Assembly (NCBI RefSeq): GCF_021026295.1
Contig: NZ_JAJNDA010000009.1
Coordinates: forward strand, 62,001-126,000
Reading direction: 5' to 3'
DNA: 64,000 nucleotides
Source: Actinomycetospora soli
GTDB taxonomy: Bacteria; Actinomycetota; Actinomycetes; Mycobacteriales; Pseudonocardiaceae
How positions within the stretch are numbered: the stretch's first letter is position 1; each line of letters opens with the position of its first letter. The notes beneath the pieces were generated by a model, which was not told the DNA's origin, ran no database searches, and saw only the letters and a program-made list of their open reading frames with translations. The translations under genes were made by a program, and so were the position numbers. Below, piece after piece: positions 1-8,989 of the stretch.

Positions 1-1
1 G

Positions 2-583
2 CTGGAGGCGGGAGGTGTTCCCGACGACGGGTCGGGGCCGGTCCAGGAGTGCGGTGCCGGCCTCGTGCGGGTGCGCTCGACGTCGCGGTTGTCGTTCGAG
101 GCGCCGCCGCTGGTGCGCTCGGGGCCGGTCGACGCGGCGGACCTCGCCGTGCTGACGGCGGGGCTCGGCGTCGACGAGGTGGTCGACGCGGCCTGGGTGG
201 ACAACGGGCCGGGGTGGGTCGCGCTGCTGCTGCCCGACGCGGCGACCGTGCTCGCCCTCGAACCCGACCTGCGGTCGCTGGCCGAGCACGAGCTGAGCCA
301 CGCGGTCGGGGTGGTGGGCCCGCACCCGGCCGGGTCGGAGGTCGCGTTCGAGGTGCGGGCGTTCGTGCCCGCGATGGGCGTCGGCGAGGACCCGGTGACG
401 GGCTCGCTCAACGCGGGCCTGGCGCAGTGGCTGGTCCCGGCCGGGCACGCCCCGTCGTCGTACGTGGCGGCGCAGGGGACGGCGCTCGGGCGACGCGGGC
501 GGGTTCACGTCGAGGACGCCGGCGAGACGGTGCTGATCGGCGGCGACACGGTGGTGGGGGTGTCGGGGACGCTCGCGGTGTGA
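2..583 (+). CDS. PhzF family protein, 3' part (5' end outside the window)
   Basis: The frame is open from the first bases and ends at TGA 581-583. It shows the C-terminal half of a PhzF-fold protein: QECGAGLVRVR near the left edge and GEDPVTGSLNAGLAQWL further on, the latter being the typical conserved GEDPATG-type motif of the family. PhzF relatives are isomerases or epimerases of diaminopimelate-epimerase fold; most bacterial homologues have no assigned substrate. About 193 codons are present, against 270-300 for the family, so the N-terminal domain and its catalytic Glu lie upstream of the window. It converges on the next gene, with an inverted repeat between them. The family assignment is firm; the substrate is unknown. 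Confidence 0.85.
   Translation: MEAGGVPDDGSGPVQECGAGLVRVRSTSRLSFEAPPLVRSGPVDAADLAVLTAGLGVDEVVDAAWVDNGPGWVALLLPDAATVLALEPDLRSLAEHELSHAVGVVGPHPAGSEVAFEVRAFVPAMGVGEDPVTGSLNAGLAQWLVPAGHAPSSYVAAQGTALGRRGRVHVEDAGETVLIGGDTVVGVSGTLAV
19..32 (+). repeat. Copy of the dispersed 14-mer TCCCGACGACGGGT
   Basis: Exact copy inside the PhzF-like gene, where it is read as VPDDGS. Other exact copies are at 10882, 30152, 40838, 45704, 50244, 60669 and 60694, in either orientation. Confidence 0.7.
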
Positions 584-617
584 GGCAGCGGCGCCCGGGT
601 CGCCGACCCGTCCGCGA

Positions 618-669
618 GAGGTGCACCAGGCAGGATCCGGGACCGCTGGACCTGCCCTGTGTGCACCTC
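618..669. terminator. Inverted repeat between convergent genes, probable bidirectional terminator
   Basis: A 9-nt arm (GAGGTGCAC, 618-626) pairs with 661-669. An inner stem of CAGGCAGG (627-634) pairs with the segment at 651-659 with one bulge. It lies just after the PhzF stop and before the stop of the convergent acetyltransferase. No T tract follows, as is usual for high-GC actinobacteria. Confidence 0.5.
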
Positions 670-679
670 GCGCCCGGGC

Positions 680-1198
680 TCACCGCTCGAGCGCCAGCAC
701 CACCACCTCGCGCACGGAGCCGTCCCGGAGCCGCCGGGCCGGGTCGACATGGTCCTCGACGAACCCCGCCCTCCGCGCCACGCCCAGCGACGCCACGTTG
801 GCCGGCTCGATCGTCAGCTCCAGACGTCGGCAGCCTCGCTCGGCGAACGCCCAGGCGGCCACCGTCGCCAACGCGTCGGCGGTCCACCCGCGCCCCCGCA
901 CCTCCGGCGTGCACCAGTAACCGACCTCGCCCACGCCCTCCCGGATGTGCAGCAGCGCCATGCTCCCCGCCACCCGCCCCGGCTCGGCCAGGCCCTCGAC
1001 GCAGAACGACGCCCCGCCCTCGGCCTCGACGTCGTCGATGTGGTGGGCCAGGAACCAGTCGGCGTCCTCGCGGCGGTAGGGGGAGGGCACGGTCGTGAAG
1101 CGCTGCACGTCGGCGTCCTGGCACGCCCGGAAGATCGCCTCGGCGTCGTCGTCGCGCCAGGGTCGGAGTCGGGTCAGCGCACCCAGCAGCACGGTCAC
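680..1198 (-). CDS. GNAT acetyltransferase, RimJ/RimL type
   Basis: 172 residues with the RimJ/RimL-like GNAT pattern: an N-terminal LTRLRPWRDDDAEAIF strand-helix, a central GYWCTPEVRGRGWTADAL (acetyl-CoA binding V-x-x-x-x-R-G-x-G/W motif), and the closing N-VASLGVARRAGF segment. Such enzymes transfer an acetyl group from acetyl-CoA to a protein N-terminus or small amine; the acceptor cannot be read from sequence. The GTG start at 1198 is only 17 bp from the divergent GNAT start at 1216, so the transcripts probably have very short or no leaders. Confidence 0.85.
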   Translation of the reverse strand: MTVLLGALTRLRPWRDDDAEAIFRACQDADVQRFTTVPSPYRREDADWFLAHHIDDVEAEGGASFCVEGLAEPGRVAGSMALLHIREGVGEVGYWCTPEVRGRGWTADALATVAAWAFAERGCRRLELTIEPANVASLGVARRAGFVEDHVDPARRLRDGSVREVVVLALER

Positions 1199-1215
1199 GG
1201 GTCCATCATCACCAC

Positions 1216-1668
1216 GTGCGCATCCGAGATCTGGCGCCCGACGAGCACGACGCGGCGATCGCCCTGTGGCACGCCGCCGGGCTCACCCGACCCTGGAACG
1301 ACCCGCGCTCCGACCTCGACCGCGCCCTCGCCGGGCCCTCCTCCACGGTCCTCGCCGCGGTGTCCGACGACGACGGTCTCCTCGGAACGGTCATGGTCGG
1401 CCACGACGGGCACCGCGGCTGGATGTACTACCTCGCCGCGGCGGTCCGCGGCCGCGGCGTGGGACGGGCGCTCGTCGCCGCGGCGGAGGACCGGTTGGCC
1501 GCTCACGTCCCGAAGGTCCAGCTCATGGTGCGGGCCGACAACGAGGCCGCCGCGGCCTTCTACGGCCGCCTCGGCTACGCGCGCTCCGACGTCACGGTGT
1601 GGCAGCGGGTGATCCCCGACGACCCCGCGCGACCGGGGTCCCCGACGCTCCTAGGCTCTCGGGAGTGA
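1216..1668 (+). CDS. GNAT acetyltransferase, YpeA-like
   Basis: 150 residues resembling YpeA-type GNAT proteins: IRDLAPDEHDAAIALWHAAG, then the diagnostic RPWNDPRSDLDRAL, the acetyl-CoA loop AAAVRGRGVGRALV, and a final NEAAAAFYGRLGY strand. The GTG start at 1216 gives the expected family start. Its stop codon (TGA 1666-1668) overlaps the GTG of the following esterase gene, indicating translational coupling. The acceptor substrate is unknown. Confidence 0.85.
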   Translation: MRIRDLAPDEHDAAIALWHAAGLTRPWNDPRSDLDRALAGPSSTVLAAVSDDDGLLGTVMVGHDGHRGWMYYLAAAVRGRGVGRALVAAAEDRLAAHVPKVQLMVRADNEAAAAFYGRLGYARSDVTVWQRVIPDDPARPGSPTLLGSRE

Positions 1669-2786
1669 AGTTCCCGATCCTGCGCCGCGTCCTGCGCGGC
1701 CTCGTCGGGCTGCCGCGTCCGCTCAAGCGTGCGATCGCCGGACGACGCGTGGAGCTCGACGGCCAGGTCCTCGACCTCGACGTCCAGATGGTCATCAAGC
1801 TCATCTCGCTGGCCGCGAACCCCGGGGAGGACCCACCCCTGTCCGACCAGCGCCGGCTCACCGACGAGGCCGCCACCGGGCTCGCCGAGGTGACCCGCGG
1901 CGTCGTCAGCCGGTCGCTGACGATCCCGGTGCCGGTCGGCCCGTCCCGCGAGGTGCCCGGCACCCTCGACGCGCGGCTCTACGAGCCGGTCGACGTCGCC
2001 GGGGGGACCGCGGGCCTGCTCGTGTTCTTCCACGGCGGCGGGTTCGCGCTGGGCAGCGTCGCCTCGGGCGACCCGCTCTGCCGGGCTCTCGCGCAGCAGG
2101 CGGGCGCCCGGGTGCTCTCGGTCGAGTACCGCCTGGCGCCGGAGCACCCTTTCCCGGCCGGCCTGGCCGACGCCGTCGCCGCGCTGCGCCACGTCGTGGC
2201 CCGTCGCGAGGAGTTCCGGGCGGGGGCGATCGCCGTGGGCGGCGACTCCGCGGGGGCCAACCTCGCGCTCACCGCGGCCCACCAGCTGGCCCGGCGCGGC
2301 GAGCCGACGGCGGAGTTCGTCCTCGCGCTCTACCCGGTCACCGACGCCGGCCGCCAGGGCGGGTCGCGCGAGATGTTCTCGGTCGGGTTCGGGCTGCGCA
2401 CCCAGGACGTCGAGTGGTTCGAGGGCCTCTACCTGCCCGACGGGCTCGACCCGATCCGTCCGACGGCCCTGCTCGAGGCGGACGACCTCGCCGTCATGCC
2501 GCCCTGCTACGTCGCCACCGCCGGGTTCGACCCGCTGCGCGACGAGGGCGAGGAGCTGGTCACGGCGCTGCGGGGGGTCGGCGTGCCGGTCGTGGCCCGC
2601 CGCTTCCCGGGCCTCGTCCACGGCTACGCGGGCTTCGCCGGGCTGATCCCGGCCGCCCGGGACGCCGTGCTCGACGCCGCCTCCGCCCTGCGGGCGGGCA
2701 TCGCGCTCACGGGCGCGCACCCGTCGTCGGGGACGATGGCCCTGGACACCCCGGGCGTGGAGGACCGCGGGGCGGGTATCTCCTGA
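1665..2786 (+). CDS. Alpha/beta hydrolase, HSL (fold-3) carboxylesterase
   Basis: About 373 residues from GTG 1665, which overlaps the upstream stop as GTGA. The HSL-family signature is clear: oxyanion motif FFHGGGFALGS near residue 120, nucleophile elbow GDSAGANLAL near 195, a DPLRDEGEEL segment carrying the acidic residue, and catalytic His in LVHGYAGF. Family members hydrolyse short to medium acyl esters or lipids. No signal peptide is visible, so it is likely cytoplasmic. It is the middle gene of a run that ends with the START-like gene 2 bp downstream. Substrate unknown. Confidence 0.9.
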   Translation: MKFPILRRVLRGLVGLPRPLKRAIAGRRVELDGQVLDLDVQMVIKLISLAANPGEDPPLSDQRRLTDEAATGLAEVTRGVVSRSLTIPVPVGPSREVPGTLDARLYEPVDVAGGTAGLLVFFHGGGFALGSVASGDPLCRALAQQAGARVLSVEYRLAPEHPFPAGLADAVAALRHVVARREEFRAGAIAVGGDSAGANLALTAAHQLARRGEPTAEFVLALYPVTDAGRQGGSREMFSVGFGLRTQDVEWFEGLYLPDGLDPIRPTALLEADDLAVMPPCYVATAGFDPLRDEGEELVTALRGVGVPVVARRFPGLVHGYAGFAGLIPAARDAVLDAASALRAGIALTGAHPSSGTMALDTPGVEDRGAGIS

Positions 2787-2788
2787 GC

Positions 2789-3226
2789 ATGGCGGGACCC
2801 GTGAAGGAATCGATCTCCATCGCTGCACCGGTGTCGGCCGTGATCGACGTCGTGTCGGACCTCGAGAACACCGACCGGTGGGCGAACGAGGCGAAGGGCG
2901 CGGAGGTGCAGGCCCGCGGCGACGACGGCCGGCCCTCCCGGATCAAGGTCACGCTCGGCGCGATCGGGTTCACCACGGCCGCGGAGTACGAGGTGGCCTA
3001 CACCGACTCGTCGGTGACGCTGACCTGCACCGGCGACGGCGGACGGCTGATCCGGGAGAGCGTGATCAGCTACGAGGCCGCCGAGTCGGGCGACGGGACC
3101 GAGCTGACGATGACCTCCACGATGGAGGTCACCGTCCCCGTGCCCGAGTGGGGCCTCGAGCGGGCGATGGGCCGCTCGGCCCGCAAGAACCTGGCGTCGG
3201 TCAAGAAGGACGCCGAACGGTCCTGA
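2789..3226 (+). CDS. SRPBCC (START-like) domain protein
   Basis: 145 residues matching the polyketide cyclase/dehydrase type of START-like fold: SISIAAPVSAVIDVVSDLEN at the N-terminus, alternating strands, and a long C-terminal helix with RSARKNLASVKKDAE. This single-domain form is common in actinobacteria and is thought to bind a hydrophobic ligand; few members have a known job. The ATG at 2789 follows the esterase stop by two bases, so the two are surely co-transcribed. It ends 4 bp before the convergent aldo/keto reductase stop. Confidence 0.8.
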   Translation: MAGPVKESISIAAPVSAVIDVVSDLENTDRWANEAKGAEVQARGDDGRPSRIKVTLGAIGFTTAAEYEVAYTDSSVTLTCTGDGGRLIRESVISYEAAESGDGTELTMTSTMEVTVPVPEWGLERAMGRSARKNLASVKKDAERS

Positions 3227-3230
3227 CGGC

Positions 3231-4229
3231 TCAGTGCCGCAGGGCGCCCATCATCGCGGACGGGTAGCGGTCGCCGGTGGCGGCGCCCAGCGGCGCGGCC
3301 TCGTCGATCGCGGCGAGCTCGTCGGCGGTGAGGGTCACGTCCACCGCGGACACGTTCTCCTCGAGGTAGTGGCGGCGCTTGGTGCCGGGGATCGGCACGA
3401 CGCCGGGTGCGATCTGCTTCGCGAGCACCCAGGCCAGCGCGAGGACCGTCGTCGGGACGCCCTTCGACGCCGCGATCTCCTCCACCCGCTCCAGCACGCG
3501 CAGGTTGGCCTGCAGCGCGTCGCCGGAGAAGCGCGGTGCGTTGCGGCGCCAGTCGCCCTCGGGGAGGTCGTCGGCGCTGCGGATGTCGCCGGACAGGAAT
3601 CCGCGACCGAGCGGGCTGTAGGGCACGAAGCCGATGCCGAGCTCGCGGCAGACGTCGAGCACGCCGTCGTCCTCGACCTCGCGGGTGAACAGCGAGTACT
3701 CGGTCTGCACCGCGCTGACCGGCGCGACCTCGTGCGCCCGGCGGATCGTCTCCGGCGCCGCCTCGGAGATGCCGAGGTAGCGCACCTTCCCGGCGGCCAC
3801 GAGCTCGCCGAGGGCGCCCCAGGTGTCCTCGATCGGCACCGTGGGGTCGACCCGGTGCTGGTAGTAGAGGTCGACGTGGTCGACGCCGAGGCGCGCCAGG
3901 GACGCGTCGATCGCCTGCCGCAGGTACTCCGGCGACCCGTCGACGCGGCCGGCGGGCTTCCCGTCCGGCGCGACGGCGTTGCCGAACTTCGTCGCGATCT
4001 GCACCTCGTCGCGGTGCGCGCGCAGCTCGCGGCCCACCAGCTCCTCGTTGGTCCGCGGGCCGTAGATGTCCGCGGTGTCGAAGAACGTCACGCCGAGCTC
4101 GAGGGCCCGGGCGATCGTCGCGCGCGACTCGTCGTCGTCCTGCCCGCCGTAGGCGTAGGTCATGCCCATGCACCCGAGACCGAGCGCGGACACCGTGAGG
4201 CCCTGGGATCCGAGGGATCGTTGCTCCAT
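3231..4229 (-). CDS. Aldo/keto reductase
   Basis: 332 residues of the AKR TIM-barrel type that reduces aldehydes or ketones with NADPH. The catalytic tetrad is visible: D51 and Y56 in [10 protein letters not shown]81 in IATKFG, H125 in YYQHRVD. The C-terminal [15 protein letters not shown] is the typical cofactor-binding stretch of the AKR13-like, YajO-related subgroup. It starts 9 bp after the stop of the FAD dehydrogenase gene, so both probably form one transcript. The physiological carbonyl substrate is not predictable. Confidence 0.93.
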   Translation of the reverse strand: MEQRSLGSQGLTVSALGLGCMGMTYAYGGQDDDESRATIARALELGVTFFDTADIYGPRTNEELVGRELRAHRDEVQIATKFGNAVAPDGKPAGRVDGSPEYLRQAIDASLARLGVDHVDLYYQHRVDPTVPIEDTWGALGELVAAGKVRYLGISEAAPETIRRAHEVAPVSAVQTEYSLFTREVEDDGVLDVCRELGIGFVPYSPLGRGFLSGDIRSADDLPEGDWRRNAPRFSGDALQANLRVLERVEEIAASKGVPTTVLALAWVLAKQIAPGVVPIPGTKRRHYLEENVSAVDVTLTADELAAIDEAAPLGAATGDRYPSAMMGALRH

Positions 4230-4238
4230 GCCCCGGGA

Positions 4239-5882
4239 CTACCCCGCGAGCGACCGCCCGACCGTGCGGCCGCTGAACAGGCAGCCGCCGAGGAAGGTGC
4301 CCTCGAGCGAGTTGTACCCGTGCACGCCGCCGCCCCCGAAGCCCGCGGCCTCGCCCGCGGCGTACAGCCCCGGGACGGGCGTGCCGTCGACCCCGAGCAC
4401 CCGCCCGGCGAGGTCGGTGTGCAGCCCACCGAGCGTCTTGCGGGTGAGGACGTGCAGCTTCACCGCGACGAGCGGGCCGGCCGCCGGGTCGAGCAGCCGG
4501 TGCGGCGGCGCGACTCGGATGAGCCGGTCGCCGAGGTAGCCGCGCGCGTTGCGGATCGCGGCGAGCTGGGCGTCCTTGCCGTAGGGGTTGTCGAGCTCGC
4601 GGTCGCGGGCGACGACCTCCCGCTCCACGTCCTCGAGGCGCAGCAGCGGCTCGGGGGTCAGCGCGTTCATCCGGTCGACGAGCTCGGCGAGCGTCGCGGC
4701 CTGCACGAAGTCCGCGCCGCGGCGCTGGAACTCGCCGACCGGGCCGGTCGGGCCGGGTCGCCCGCGCTGCAGCGTCAGCCGGATGTCGCGGCCGGTGAGG
4801 TCGGGGTTCTGCTCGGACCCGGAGAGCGCGAACTCCTTCTCCAGGATCCGCTGCGTGGTGACGAACCAGGAGTGGTCGTGCCCGGTGGCCCGCAGGTGCG
4901 CGAGCGTCGCCAGGGTGTCCGAGCCGGGGAACAGCGGCGCCGGCAGCCGGTGCCCGGTCGCGTCGAACCACATCGACGAGGGCCCGGGCAGGATGCGGAT
5001 GCCGTGCAGCGGCCAGACCGGCGAGTGGTTGGCGATGCCCTCGACGTAGTGCCACATCCGGTCGCGGTGGACGACCGCGCCGCCCGCCGCCTCGGCGATG
5101 CCGATCATCCGGCCGTCCACGTGCGCCGGGACCCCGGAGATCATCGTCTCCGGCGGCGTCCCGAGGCGGGCCGGCCAGTACTTGCGTACTGCCTCGTGGT
5201 CCCCGCCGATGCCCCCGCTCGTGACGACGACCGCGCCCGCGGCGACCTCGAAGCTGCCGGCCTCGGTCCGGGAGCTGGACTGCCCGCGGGAGACGTCGCT
5301 GGGCTCGAGCACCGCGCCGGCCACCCCGGTGACCACACCCGCCGTCGTGACGACCCGGTCGACCCGGTGCCGGAACCGGATCTCGACCCGCCCCTCGGCC
5401 ACCGCCGCCCGCACCCGCCGGGCGAACGGCTCGACGAGGCCGGGCCCGGTGCCCCAGGTGATGTGGAAGCGCGGGACGGAGTTGCCGTGCCCGGTCGCGG
5501 AGCCGGAGCCGCGCTCGGCCCACCCGACGACGGGGAAGAGCCGCACCCCCTGCGCGCGCAGCCAGGACCGCTTCTCCCCGGCCGCCCACTCGACGTAGGC
5601 GCGGGCCCAGGCGCGGCCGTGCTCGTCGCCGGTCGCGTCGAACCGGGCCGAGTTCTGCCAGTCCGACCAGGCGAGGTCGAACGAGTCGTGGATGCGCAGC
5701 CGGCGCTGCTCCGGCGAGTCGACGAGGAACAGCCCGCCGAACGACCACCAGGCCTGGCCGCCGAAGGAGGCCTCCGGCTCCTGGTCGAGCAGGACCACCC
5801 GACGGCCGGCGTCGGCGAGTTCGGCGGTGGCGACGAGGCCGGACAGGCCGGCCCCGACGACGACGACGTCAGGAGCGCTCAC
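4239..5882 (-). CDS. FAD-binding dehydrogenase, fumarate reductase/ketosteroid dehydrogenase-like
   Basis: 547 residues. The N-terminal Rossmann motif VVVVGAGLSGLVATAELA binds FAD. GQAWWSFGGLFLV near residue 45 and the C-terminal GEAAGFGGGGVHGYNSLEG are hallmarks of the FAD-binding dehydrogenase group annotated in many actinobacteria and distantly related to ketosteroid delta-1-dehydrogenases. It probably desaturates or reduces a hydrophobic substrate; which one is unknown. GTG start at 5882, 22 bp after the Rpf-like gene; the reductase follows 9 bp downstream, suggesting a three-gene unit. Confidence 0.88.
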   Translation of the reverse strand: MSAPDVVVVGAGLSGLVATAELADAGRRVVLLDQEPEASFGGQAWWSFGGLFLVDSPEQRRLRIHDSFDLAWSDWQNSARFDATGDEHGRAWARAYVEWAAGEKRSWLRAQGVRLFPVVGWAERGSGSATGHGNSVPRFHITWGTGPGLVEPFARRVRAAVAEGRVEIRFRHRVDRVVTTAGVVTGVAGAVLEPSDVSRGQSSSRTEAGSFEVAAGAVVVTSGGIGGDHEAVRKYWPARLGTPPETMISGVPAHVDGRMIGIAEAAGGAVVHRDRMWHYVEGIANHSPVWPLHGIRILPGPSSMWFDATGHRLPAPLFPGSDTLATLAHLRATGHDHSWFVTTQRILEKEFALSGSEQNPDLTGRDIRLTLQRGRPGPTGPVGEFQRRGADFVQAATLAELVDRMNALTPEPLLRLEDVEREVVARDRELDNPYGKDAQLAAIRNARGYLGDRLIRVAPPHRLLDPAAGPLVAVKLHVLTRKTLGGLHTDLAGRVLGVDGTPVPGLYAAGEAAGFGGGGVHGYNSLEGTFLGGCLFSGRTVGRSLAG

Positions 5883-5904
5883 GTCGCCATCATGCCAAGT
5901 CGGA

Positions 5905-6324
5905 TCAGCGCATCCCGAGCTTCTTGGTGCAGGTCGGCCAGGCCTTCCAGCCCTGCTCGGCCTGGACCTTCTTCGCCACGGCGATCTGCTCCTCGCGGCT
6001 GGCCTCGTCGGCGGAGTCCGCGTACTTCTTCCCGCCGAACGCCTTCCACGTGGAGTCGGTGAACTGCAGGCCGCCCTTGAAGCCGTTGCCGGTGTCGGCG
6101 TCCCAGTTGTTGGTCGACTCGCACTTGGCGAGCCGGTCCCACGTCGCGTTGCTCTGCGGCGAGGCCTCGGCGGACGGCGCGGCCATCGCGGTGCCGGCCA
6201 GGGCGACCGGCGCGGTCACCGTCGCGGCGACGACGCCGACCTTGAGCGAGGCGAGGGCGAGGCTGCCCGTGGTGTCCGCGAGGTTCTCGGACAGGGTGGA
6301 CGGCTTGCGGTGGCGACCAGACAT
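5905..6324 (-). CDS. Secreted Rpf-type transglycosylase (resuscitation-promoting factor-like)
   Basis: 139 residues from ATG 6324. Residues 1-48 hold a basic start (MSGRHRKPSTLSENL) and a hydrophobic stretch ending TAMAAPSAEA, a secretion signal. The remainder is one Rpf domain, with WDRLAKCESTNNW carrying the catalytic Glu, GGLQFTDSTWKAFGG, and a C-terminal Cys pair (AKCES, WPTCTKK) likely disulphide-linked. Rpf proteins cleave peptidoglycan glycan strands and promote regrowth of dormant cells. There is no LysM, G5 or DUF348 accessory domain. An in-frame extension to 6420 exists but lacks signal-peptide character, so I chose 6324. Confidence 0.9.
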   Translation of the reverse strand: MSGRHRKPSTLSENLADTTGSLALASLKVGVVAATVTAPVALAGTAMAAPSAEASPQSNATWDRLAKCESTNNWDADTGNGFKGGLQFTDSTWKAFGGKKYADSADEASREEQIAVAKKVQAEQGWKAWPTCTKKLGMR

Positions 6325-6525
6325 ACGTCGGCTCCAAGTCGAGTCGGGGACACTCGGGCCGGGGTGCGTGGGGAGCGGACCGGCAGCCGGGACCGTAATC
6401 GAACCGAGACCAAGCGTCACCTCGTGTGACCGGACGGCCGCCGTGTGTCGCGGTGAGTGGCCGACCGGGGGCGGTGGGCGGCGAACGGAGCAACCCCCAC
6501 ACGGCTGAATCGGCCGAACGGGCGC

Positions 6526-7464
6526 TCAGCGCACGAAGCCGACCGCGGCCCAGTGACCCCGCGGGTCGGTCGGGGCCGGGGGACGCCCGGCCTCCGGTCG
6601 CCACTCGCCGGCCCACGTCAGCCCGGGCTCGACGAGGTCGGTGACGGCGACGATGCGGGCGACCTCGTCCCGCGTGCGCGGCCGCGGCGCGCTGTGGGCG
6701 TAGCGCGCGGTCAACCGCTCCACGTGCGCGGTGGCCCGCCCGTCGTCGGCGGTGAAGTGCGAGACGGCCAGCGCGCTGCCCGGGGCGAGCCGCGCCACGT
6801 ACCGCTCGACGAGTCCGGCCGCGTCGTCGCGCACGTGCTGCAGGACCGAGAAGGCGAGGAGCCCCACGGGGCGGCGCAGGTCGAGCAGGCCGCGCACCCC
6901 CGGCGCGGACAGGACGGCGTCGACGTCGGCGACGTCGGCCGTGCTGTAGCTCGCGGTGGGCACGTCGGCGAGCAGCGCCTGGCCGTGCGCGGCCGCGATC
7001 GAGTCCACGTCGGTGTAGGCGACCCGCGCCGCGGAGCGGCTGCGGGCGACGACCTCGTGGACGTTGCCCATCGTCGGGACGCCGGACCCGAGGTCGAGGA
7101 ACTGGTCGATGCCGGCCGCGAGCAGGAACCGCACCGCGCGCCGCAGGAAGGCGCGGTTCTCGCGGGCGAGGGTCACGACGTCCCCGGAGGTCCGGGTCAG
7201 CTCGTCGCCGAGGCGGCGGTCGACCGCGCCGTGGGCCGCCCCGCCGAGCAGGTAGTCGTAGACCCGCGCCGAACTCGGACGCTCGAACTCCTCGGGCACG
7301 ACGCGCGGGCGGCCGTCCTCGCCGGCGGGCCGGCCGGACTGGCCCGGCACCGCGCCGGGTGGGAGACCGAGCGCGGCCCGGGGCGCCACCGCCCGCTCGG
7401 CCACCTCGGCGGACGGGGTCGCGGCGGGCGGCGCGGGCCGGCGGCGGCGCGGCGGTCCGAGCAC
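6526..7464 (-). CDS. SAM-dependent methyltransferase, DUF574 (Methyltransf_19) family
   Basis: 312 residues. The DUF574 core begins near residue 60 with RPSSARVYDYLLGG, followed by FLDLGSGVPTMGNVHEV (SAM-binding loop), AYTDVDSIAAAHG, and a C-terminal DLVEPGLTWAGEWRP. This family is greatly expanded in actinomycetes and its substrates are unknown. The first 50 or so residues are Pro/Arg-rich and may be disordered or belong to a wrong upstream start; no better start is obvious before the conserved core. Confidence 0.9.
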   Translation of the reverse strand: MLGPPRRRRPAPPAATPSAEVAERAVAPRAALGLPPGAVPGQSGRPAGEDGRPRVVPEEFERPSSARVYDYLLGGAAHGAVDRRLGDELTRTSGDVVTLARENRAFLRRAVRFLLAAGIDQFLDLGSGVPTMGNVHEVVARSRSAARVAYTDVDSIAAAHGQALLADVPTASYSTADVADVDAVLSAPGVRGLLDLRRPVGLLAFSVLQHVRDDAAGLVERYVARLAPGSALAVSHFTADDGRATAHVERLTARYAHSAPRPRTRDEVARIVAVTDLVEPGLTWAGEWRPEAGRPPAPTDPRGHWAAVGFVR

Positions 7465-7780
7465 GCTGCCACCTCCGACGTGACGCTCCCGGGCGGGGGC
7501 GGTCGTGGGGCCAGTAGGCGGCGGTGCGCGGGTGGTGTCAAACGGGCAGCACGGACGGTCCAGCGAATCCGGGCCACGACGACCCCGAACAGTGAGCGGA
7601 CTGTCCGGAAAACGCTGCCGCTGTCCGACGGGTACGGCTCGCCACGACCGTTGCGCTCACCGACGGTCACCGGTCACGACTGGGTCACACCGGGGCCCGT
7701 CCGAGCTGTTGGGAGAGGGTTCGACGGGAGGTCACGTCGTCGTCGCTCACCCGGACCTCACGGCGGCGAACGTCCACAGC
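7465..7780. other. Intergenic region upstream of the lipid operon
   Basis: About 316 bases between two divergent genes, which must contain promoters for both the DUF574 methyltransferase and the lipid operon. GGTCAC recurs near 7670-7690 and 7733, but I see no convincing operator, promoter hexamer pair or RNA element. Confidence 0.4.
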
Positions 7781-8989
7781 GTGCGCGTCGCGGTCGTGAC
7801 CGAGTCCTTCCTGCCCCAGGTCAACGGGGTCACGAACTCGGTCCTGCAGGTCATCGCCCATCTCCGTCGACGGGGCCACGACGCCCTCGTCCTGGCCCCG
7901 GGCGTCGGCCCCGACGAGGTGGAGGGCACCCCGGTCATCCGGGTGCCCGCGCTCGACCTCGCCGTGGTCGACAGCCTCCCGGTCGGCGTCCCCACCCCGG
8001 CGGTCCGTGCGACCCTCGAGGAGTACCGGCCGGACGTCGTCCACCTCGCCTCGCCCTTCGTGCTGGGCGCCCGCGCGATCACCGCGGCCCGCCGGATGTC
8101 GGTGCCGACGGTCGCGGTCTACCAGACCGACGTGGCGGGGTTCGCCGCCTCGTACGGCGTCGGGCTCACCGCCCGGGCGGCCTGGCGCTGGACGCGCCGC
8201 CTGCACAGCCGTGCCGACCGCACGCTCGCCCCGTCGGCGTGGGCCGTCGACGCCCTGCGCGAGCACGGCGTCCCGCGGGTGCACCGGTGGGGGCGCGGGG
8301 TGGACACCGCCCGGTTCCGCCCGGCGTCGGAGCACGCCGACCACGGGGCCGCCGCGGCGGCCCTGCGCCGCGAGCTCGCCCCGCGCGGCGAGATGCTCGT
8401 CGGCTACGTCGGCCGCCTCGCGCACGAGAAGCAGGTCGAGCGGCTCGCCGCGCTCGCCGGGCTGCCCGGCGTCCGCACCGTCGTCGTCGGCGACGGGCCC
8501 GCCCGGGGACGCCTCGCCGAGCTGCTGCCCGACGCCGCGTTCCTCGGCTTCCGGGGCGGCGCGGACCTGGCCACCGCCTACGCCGCCCTCGACGCCTTCG
8601 TGCACACCGGCCCGTTCGAGACCTTCTGCCAGACCGTGCAGGAGGCCAAGGCCTCCGGGCTCCCGGTGATCGCCCCGGACGCGGGCGGCGCCCGCGACCT
8701 GGTCGAGCCCGGCGCCACCGGCTGGCTCTTCGACGTCGACGACCCCGCGGGCGGCGACCTGCGTGAGCGGGTCCGGGCCTGGCGCGACGACCCGGCGCTC
8801 CGACGTCGGACCGGCCTCGCCGCCCGCGCGTCCACCACCGGCCGCACCTGGCCCGCCGTGTGCGAGGAGCTGCTCGGGCACTACACGGCCCTGACCGACC
8901 GCACCGCCGACGATTCACGCGGAGCACACCGCGTCGTCATGCGCGGGTCGGCGCAGCGGCGCTCGGGCACCGTAGACACCGCGGCATGA
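7781..8989 (+). CDS. mgtA: GT4 glycosyltransferase, GDP-mannose-dependent mannosyltransferase (MgtA/PimB-like)
   Basis: About 402 residues from GTG 7781 (VRVAVVTESFLPQVNGVTNS). This start and the following HLRRRGHDALVLAPG closely resemble mycobacterial MgtA (Rv0557, once named PimB). The C-terminal half has the GT-B donor site: GYVGRLAHEKQVERL, PFETFCQTVQEAKASGLPV with the E-x7-E motif, and the final GATGWLF. Such enzymes mannosylate lipid acceptors at the inner membrane. Its stop overlaps the ATG of the OlsB-like gene as ATGA, tying it to amino-acid-lipid synthesis, so its acceptor here could be an ornithine-type lipid (inference). The gene symbol is by similarity. Confidence 0.8.
   Translation: MRVAVVTESFLPQVNGVTNSVLQVIAHLRRRGHDALVLAPGVGPDEVEGTPVIRVPALDLAVVDSLPVGVPTPAVRATLEEYRPDVVHLASPFVLGARAITAARRMSVPTVAVYQTDVAGFAASYGVGLTARAAWRWTRRLHSRADRTLAPSAWAVDALREHGVPRVHRWGRGVDTARFRPASEHADHGAAAAALRRELAPRGEMLVGYVGRLAHEKQVERLAALAGLPGVRTVVVGDGPARGRLAELLPDAAFLGFRGGADLATAYAALDAFVHTGPFETFCQTVQEAKASGLPVIAPDAGGARDLVEPGATGWLFDVDDPAGGDLRERVRAWRDDPALRRRTGLAARASTTGRTWPAVCEELLGHYTALTDRTADDSRGAHRVVMRGSAQRRSGTVDTAA

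Noticed and set aside
6325-6525. c-di-AMP (ydaO) riboswitch upstream of the Rpf-like gene
   Set aside because: Known upstream of some actinobacterial rpf genes, but I could not find its conserved core in the minus-strand leader.
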